Origin: Candidatus Gastranaerophilales bacterium
Lineage (GTDB): Bacteria; Cyanobacteriota; Vampirovibrionia; Gastranaerophilales; Gastranaerophilaceae
DNA length: 6,805 nt
Assembly (NCBI GenBank): GCA_900769645.1
Contig: CAAGHI010000007.1
Location: forward strand, 1-6,805
Direction of reading: 5' to 3'
The notes beneath the pieces were generated by a model that saw nothing but the letters and a program-made list of their open reading frames with translations, was not told the DNA's origin and did no database searches. Position numbers and translations under genes: made by a program. Below are positions 6,270 through 6,805 of the stretch, one piece after another (the stretch's first letter is position 1; each line of letters opens with the position of its first letter).

Positions 6270-6805
6270 TTATTTAGCCCCCCTACCAAGCACCACAACC
6301 TTAATTGTTAGCAGAATAATCTTAATATCTAAAAGCACAGACCAATTATCAATATATTCCATGTCAAGTTTCACAACATCATCAAAATTCTTGATGTTAC
6401 TTCTACCGCTTACCTGCCATAATCCAGTAAGTCCAGGAGTCATTGAAACACGAGCTTTGTGCTTTGGCTCGTAATTGTTATATTCATCTACAGTAGGTGG
6501 TCTTGTACCGACTAAACTCATGTCACCTTTTAATACATTTATAAACTGAGGTAACTCATCAAGAGATGTTTTTCTAATAAAGTGACCAACTTTTGTGATT
6601 CTTGGATCATTTTCCATCTTGAACATCAAACCATTCATTTCATTTTGAGACATCAATGATTTTTTTATTTCTTCAGCATCACTTCTCATTGATCTGAACT
6701 TATAACATTTAAAGATCCTTCCATTTCTACCTACTCTGTCCTGAGAGAAGAGTACTGGACCTTTAGAGTCAAGTTTTATAATCGGAGCTAATACTAAATA
6801 TGCAA
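6270..6805 (-). CDS. Polyprenyl-phosphate sugar-1-phosphate transferase, priming enzyme (partial; 5' end beyond window)
   Basis: This is the first enzyme of repeat-unit assembly. It moves a sugar-1-phosphate (in this family usually glucose or galactose, not decidable here) from a UDP-sugar to undecaprenyl phosphate at the inner membrane face. The frame stays open from the window edge: before the first internal Met (6689) it already encodes LVLAPIIKLDSKGP and then LFSQDRVGRNGRIFKCYKFR, the family's hallmark. That Met is therefore internal, and the true start lies outside. Further motifs are the TSLDELPQ stretch with the Asp-Glu catalytic dyad, NVLKGDMSLVGTRPP, TPGLTGLWQVSGRS and the usual LGRGAK-like C-terminus. 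About 178 codons are visible, covering the bacterial sugar transferase domain. A long form with an N-terminal multi-membrane domain (WbaP/CpsE type) or a short form are both possible. Family call very secure, substrate unknown. Confidence 0.95.
   Translation of the reverse strand, partial: AYLVLAPIIKLDSKGPVLFSQDRVGRNGRIFKCYKFRSMRSDAEEIKKSLMSQNEMNGLMFKMENDPRITKVGHFIRKTSLDELPQFINVLKGDMSLVGTRPPTVDEYNNYEPKHKARVSMTPGLTGLWQVSGRSNIKNFDDVVKLDMEYIDNWSVLLDIKIILLTIKVVVLGRGAK

Noticed and set aside
6270..6689. Priming enzyme beginning at the Met at 6689
   Set aside because: Conserved family sequence continues in frame upstream to the window edge, so this Met is internal and the gene is partial.

Overview
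The window is strongly AT-rich. It holds the distal half of an exopolysaccharide or capsular polysaccharide assembly operon, read entirely on the minus strand, followed by a short graveyard of broken insertion sequences. Low GC, AGGAG-type Shine-Dalgarno sites, tight gene spacing and the priming-enzyme/glycosyltransferase layout point to a Gram-positive Firmicute. A member of the Lactobacillales (Lactobacillaceae or Streptococcaceae) is most likely. The genus cannot be fixed from this sequence alone.

Layout in transcription order (high to low coordinates): (1) 6805-6270, the C-terminal catalytic part of a polyprenyl-phosphate sugar-1-phosphate transferase, which runs off the window. (2) A gene-free spacer of about 160 bases. 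(3) 6106-5003, 4999-3896, 3868-2966 and 2905-1736, four different glycosyltransferases (GT4 fold, GT4 fold, GT2 fold, GT4 fold). (4) 1739-1185, a left-handed beta-helix acyltransferase that overlaps the last glycosyltransferase by an ATGA junction. (5) 1184-816, a gene-free stretch with several inverted repeats, probably the operon's transcription end. (6) 815-363, an IS66-type TnpC remnant with an in-frame amber codon and no catalytic domain. (7) about 202-1, the C-terminal end of an IS110-family transposase, also interrupted by a stop and cut by the window edge.

Working model (inference from families): the priming enzyme puts the first sugar phosphate on undecaprenyl phosphate at the inner membrane face. 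The four glycosyltransferases add sugars one by one, and the acyltransferase decorates a sugar, probably with acetyl. With one sugar per enzyme the repeat unit would be about a pentasaccharide. No Wzx flippase, Wzy polymerase or chain-length regulator lies in the window. They must lie upstream, beyond the IS remnants, elsewhere, or be lost.

I see no tRNA, rRNA, CRISPR array, toxin-antitoxin pair or defence gene, and no convincing new system. The most worthwhile points are the missing Wzx/Wzy at this end of the locus, the structured 3' region, the hairpins inside the operon, and two transposase remnants that each carry an in-frame stop in otherwise well-preserved sequence.
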